Shown here one piece after another: positions 51,001 through 57,000 of a stretch of 60,000 bases of DNA. Both the position numbers and the translations under genes were made by a program. Within the stretch, counting starts at the first letter, position 1; every line of letters begins with the position of its first letter. Under the pieces are notes generated by a model that saw only the letters and a list, made by a program, of their open reading frames with translations, was not told where the DNA came from and searched no databases. Source of the DNA: Tubiluchus corallicola (Eukaryota; Priapulida; Priapulimorpha; Priapulimorphida; Tubiluchidae); NCBI GenBank assembly GCA_030141605.1, contig JAQGDQ010000066.1, forward strand, positions 560,001 through 620,000. The letters are read 5' to 3'.

Positions 51001-54000
51001 GAAAATTTCGCTCTACCATCATCGAAGCTGCTTCTTTGCACCACTTCTGTAGGTATCCAGCCAGTTCTCTATATTCATCGTATTTTGCTTGCCTCTCCTA
51101 GTTAAAGATAGTCACATTTTTTAAATAAATGCTGAAGTAAAACATTACACACAGCTCTGTCAAAGGACAAAGCAACAGAACCAATCTCTCATTTATCGTA
51201 ATCGTTATTGCAAAAAATTCTAGTCAATTTGCTAGAAAGGGAGATTAAAGTGATAACGTTTCATCACTTAGTTTCAGAGAGGGCCTGTAGGGAATCAATA
51301 AATGCAACTAGCAATCCTCTAACAGTAAATTTTTAAATTTTACCCCTAAAATTAATACGAGAGACCAATTAATTGATTTATATTCTTACTCTTGCCTAAG
51401 AGTAATCTAGCCTGTAAATGACGAGGTTTGTAATTTTGCTGTCACAGTAGTAAATGCTAAAAAACTGATGTCCATGTGAGGGGACCAGTACCAACCTATA
51501 AGAATTGGGAGAGAAGCAAAAAATGCTGCTTGCCACCCCCTCTCACGTCTTACAAACTGGCTGCTTCCCTCAGTTGGACGACACTAATTTTCTCGGTTAA
51601 CAAATGACTTAAATCTGGCTAAAGAATTTGTTTATATGATAAAGCTTCTTTTAATAAATTCCCCACTTGTTACTGCTATACAGCTGTTTACATATTTCAT
51701 TTCTGGCAATTCAACTTTCTTTGAACGTTTACAGGAATTGCAAATGAATGAGCTGCTTCTTTCTTGCTAACACAATTGATATTTCACGCGTAAGTTACAA
51801 ATATTTCCCTCTGTTTTTTTTACCTCTTAATAAAACTGAAGGAGCATGCACCATAAGACAAATGATAACACAAATTTACGTCAAAATAAGACTGCATGTC
51901 CAAGTATTCATCCAATACAATTTTAAAAATTCTTTGAAAATGATCAAGTTTCACCCCTGTCGCAAAATCCCAGGCTGTAGAGGCTCACTTGCAATAAGCA
52001 ACACTGTATTTTCATCACTTATTTCTTAGCACAAGAACTCTAAATTTAAGTAAAGACATTTACTATAAGTTCTTCTTAACATGACGATTATTCTCACTTG
52101 TTTTGGACTTGATGTTCTTAATTGTACTGAAAAAGCAGGAAATACTTACGCTAAAAATACACTGGTTGTACTTAAAAAATAACAAACACATGTACTTACA
52201 CTACAAATTACTCTGGTTGTACTGAAAAGTAATAAATACTTACGCTATCCTGCAGGGAGAACTGCGGTGGTGGAGGCTCAGGAAATACGTCATACAAAGA
52301 TGATATATACGTGATCATGGATTTTTCATCTGGCGTGGAAACATCTACATCTATAAAATACAAATATACAGATTAATTAGATTTCATGACTTAACTCAAT
52401 ATAGTCAACCATGACATTATGGTAAAAAATCGGACCACAAAAAATTGCCTCAAACAAGTGCAATTTAAGGTAAAGGCTACAGTAAAAATGTGAAGATATG
52501 ACCACATGAAAGCATGTCCAGGGAAAACAGGATAACTAAATTACTATTTATGTAATTACCTAGAAAAATTAAAACGAATACTACAAATAAACTGCCGGTG
52601 TTTAGGGACCACTGACTTGAGTTTTTATTGAGAGTGCTTGACTTTTTATAGAATCAGCGATAAAAAAGTCTTAACATAGCAAATGACCTTTAATGGGCTA
52701 GGGACTGCAAGACTGACCCCCCAAATTAGACCAACTAATCATCCCAGTTTGCACAAAAAGCTGAGGCAATAGCCCAGATCTGAAAGCAGTATTCCTTGTG
52801 GGGTTGTATAGTTGATTTGTAAAAGTACAGCATAGCTGAACTGCAGCGCATATGGGGAAAATCAGCATTTTCAGTAGCGTTTAGGGAATAATGTGCGTGG
52901 CCTATCATTCGAAACCCTCACCTTCAAAAATAGACTACAATTTGGCACTCTACAAACTGAAATTCATCCTTATGGGTTGTGTCAGGACAAGAGTTCAGCT
53001 AAAAGATAATGCTCTAAGAGACAGCAAACCAGTAGAGGCCCCTCTCTTAGCTACTATATGTTAGGGCACATGCACATTCTCCTTAACCCCAACAAGCAGC
53101 AGTGTAGCCGTTTTCCTGTTAGCCACATCTATTTGCTAATCAGACCCACCACTGCTTAACTTTACAGTTTGCAGCCAATTACATCATGATCCTTATTTCT
53201 CTCACCCAAATAATGGGTAGGCTTAACAAAAAAATTTTTAACCATAAAAGTCAGAGATAGAGTGCTACAGCAACTGGGCAATGTAGTAAGTAAACGCCTG
53301 ACATGTATCGGAGTGTTTTATTGAATATTTACTAAATAGTGCTGTAAAATTATTACCTTCGGGATCCAGTAGACGGGTGACACCGAATTCTTTTTCGGCC
53401 ACACTAAATGTTTCTTGTAACCGTTTCCTTGGCGGCATGGTACGCAATTTTTTAAAATCTATCAGGTCCGGCCTGTTAAATAAAAATACATTGTAGTAAT
53501 GGTATAACAGCACAATAGTGCCAAATTCAATAGCTTTTTTAAAGCTATGCACAATGAACTGCACAGCAATTCTAATAGTGTTTCTAATAATACAAGTTTT
53601 ATGTTCTAACCTTACATTGGTAACCAGTACAAAAAATAATATTTAAGAAAGTACAGTGTAACTACTATGATACTATGTTTTAGCAGGTGTTGCTGTTCTT
53701 TCAAGATCTACAAGTGTCAGTTAATGGAAAATATAAAAAAAATACTTAGAGATGAACTTATTCACTAAGGAAACAGCACCTATCTAAATGTTATTATAAT
53801 GATATAGTACACGTGAAGCTTTTTGTAAGTCAAACAACAGCCAGCTGTAATGTAAATATGAGCAAGAGTTACTATCTTTGGAATGTTCAGTCAAACAACC
53901 ACTGGGATATGATGATACAGTGTACGAACTAACATTAAAAGCTAATCATACTATTACTAATGAATACAAGCAATACCAAAATAAATTGAATACGCTTGTA

Positions 54001-57000
54001 AAACTTGCTAAAACTAATTACTACAAAAATAAAATAGAAAATTATACAAATAATATAAAGAAATCCTGGACAATAATGAAAGAAATCATGAGCAAAGCCA
54101 AAAAACCAACTACTATTCAACTTAATATCAATAATAAAATTCTGAAAATAAGAGTATAATAGGTGACAAAATTAGTGAACATTTAACAAATCCTGGACCA
54201 TCTTTTGCAAATCAAATTGGAAACTTAAACAAACACACGTTATTCAGAACATTTAATGGAAATTAATTATCATAATTCCTTCTTTTCTGAATCGGTCAGC
54301 CCTGCTGAGGTAATAAATAACTAAACCACTATTTTGAAATGGTAATATTTTAATTTTAGGAGATTTAATTTCATTTAATCCCTTCATAGACATGTACAAA
54401 AACATGTTGGTTTAAGTTATTTCCAACTACTTTTAACAATCCAGAATTTATTTTGGACAGGTTATTGTTTTTTCTGACGTCTTTCACACTTTTCTCTCAT
54501 AATCTTCGTTTCACACCTCATGGAGGTTTGACATAATGGCTTAAGGCCCCTTCACACTATGTGGCAAATGCCACAAATATAGTAATTTGACTCAGAAGCA
54601 TTTCTATTAATTTTATTTTATTTTTTGTTTTTTCAACTATGCTGTATTTGTAATATGTAGTTTAGTAGGTGAAATAAACTGAATTTGAATTTATTATTAT
54701 GATGATGTCATGATGTCTTCTCTACAAAATGAATCAGTAGTGACAGAATGTAGCTAAAAGTAATTTCGCCACATACGAGAAATGATGAGGAGAAGGACAT
54801 TTCCTTGTAGCTGTGTATCAGGGTACTAGGGTAGCTGTGTATTACGTTACAACAGAAAAGCGGATTTGAATGTACATGCTTGATCAGCAGTAAAATAACG
54901 TATATCAAAAACACTATTCTTCTGCCATTCTGAATGGGACCATAGTTATGGAGCTTTTTCTGTTTAACAAGTTCAGGCCGGACTTTAATCCCAATTGTCC
55001 AATATGATAATTTTTGGCTACGTGTTAACTTATAAGCTGAAATATATAGGACCTCCGGTAACCAAATACTTAAAGAATCCAAGTGTAACTATCCAAAACC
55101 ACTTAAACACCAAAAGATCTCTTAAGGGTCAGACAGGCTGTACAAAGATGTAACAAAAAAAAATCAATGATTCACACAGGGTGGGGTTAGTGTGTTTGCC
55201 CAGTGGGCATAGATAATAATTGGACAGGTTGAAGAGCGTGCCCAGGCGTACAAACTGGGCTAAGTATACAAACCAGGGACGTGCTGATGTAAACTTTCAA
55301 AGTGAAAAAATAATGAGCTTATGCGGAAGAGAAATTAAACGCTCTCATTCCGTTTTCATTACCAAGCTTGTATCTCCCTGTCCAGAAACTGGGGAAACAT
55401 TCAAACATGTCAAAACTTAATCTCAGTATAAATCCTGGACAATAAATTTAATAACTTAAATCACAACACTAAAATGTAACTAGACTTATAATAACAGGAC
55501 AATGTAGGACAAACAGGATAACTACAGCAGGAGAACTAATTACAAATTACTTATTATACGGACTTCTCGTACATATGTTACAAAGTAATCTACTTAGATC
55601 TTAAAATATTGGAATTTTTTCCTTTTAAATGCTGAAAACACTAATGTAAAGTATAACAGCACTCATTAGAAAGAAGGCTTAGCATTAGATGATGCAACTG
55701 GCATTTTTTTTCATAAAATTGTTTCCGTGACATACAAAATTTGCACCGCAGTAGACTACCAAATTTTTTTTACAATTTTACATTTATCAAAATACGAATT
55801 AAAGGGCCTAGGAACTGCAACATTTCAGTTAATTAAGGAATTAAGGCAGAATAAAGTCACTAGCGACCACAGGGAAACATTAGTTTCACATCAGTCAAAA
55901 GGCCCGCAATCCACGCCCTGACGTTTTTAATTACAAGGGCCAAAATGTGCAGTTTATTATGCACTTATTGTCTATTCAGGTATTTTGCTTTAAGCTCTGC
56001 GCCTCGTAAGCACTGAAAACGACATAATAATGACTTCGTTGTAACACCTTAGGCTTAAGGCCACACTAGAATTGCATGCCATATACAGCAGGATGAGATG
56101 CTGCTAAACTAAGAAATCAAATGTTGCTCAAGGTGCAAAAATGATGAAGATGCATTTATTGCACACATAGTAGAGAACACTACAATCGCGTAATATTGTA
56201 GGTCCCAGTAAACTGCCCTCTGGGACTCCTTGAAAAGACAAAATAGTTGCCAATAATTTTAGAATAACAATCCAGACAAATTTGAAAATCGAAAGTGATA
56301 AAAGACCGAGGAAATGTATTCTAAGTGACTCATGGTTGAATTGCTAAAGGAAAAATCATTAATTAAACGTGACTAGTAGGTAGCAACTCAAGAAAAATGG
56401 TGTACAAGAGAATATAAAATATCACACAATTCAACCACAGGTCAACAGTAGAAAGATTTACTTCCTGATTTAAAGATTACTAATAACAGATCCACAGGAT
56501 TTGCTGCAAACTGTTGCCCTGTTATTTTAAACATTTCTAAGGCTGTATAAAAGTGAATGAAGTAGGCCTTATACGAACTAAAATTGTTAATGAATTCATT
56601 ACGTCACTCCAACAAATGCTGATATCCTAAGTTTCAGTGCCCATTTGTAATATGTATTAAACACATTCAACAGCCTTCTGTGCACAAAAAAATATTTTTC
56701 AACAGTAGTTTGGTGGTAAACTCATAGTGGCCCTATTTACTCAACCATAACATGTAGTATAAATCTACAGTGCTGCTTCTTGGACACAGGAAACAAGCAA
56801 GATAGAAGATTTGGAAAACAAGAGACATATTTGTTAAAATCCTAATGAGCAGATACACATTGCAGTGAGTACACACTTATGTTTGCAGAACTGACTATTT
56901 CACTCTTGGTGGTATGTGAACCAAATTCCCAACAATGCTGTACATACAATACAGAAAAGTATGGATAATCAATTAGTTACACACACATTTTTATTAGTGT

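Larger units (their letters stand above)
49860..53356 (-). other. Introns between E2 and E6
   Basis: Introns at 49860-50258, 50489-50977, 51098-52243 and 52351-53356. The 3' neighbour of E3 holds two extra donor-like copies (see findings). Nothing else is recognised. Confidence 0.7.

Noticed and set aside
53878-54159. 93-codon plus-strand frame as a host gene
   Set aside because: Its composition and motifs match a LINE ORF2 linker, and flanking frames are broken. Treated as mobile-element remnant.
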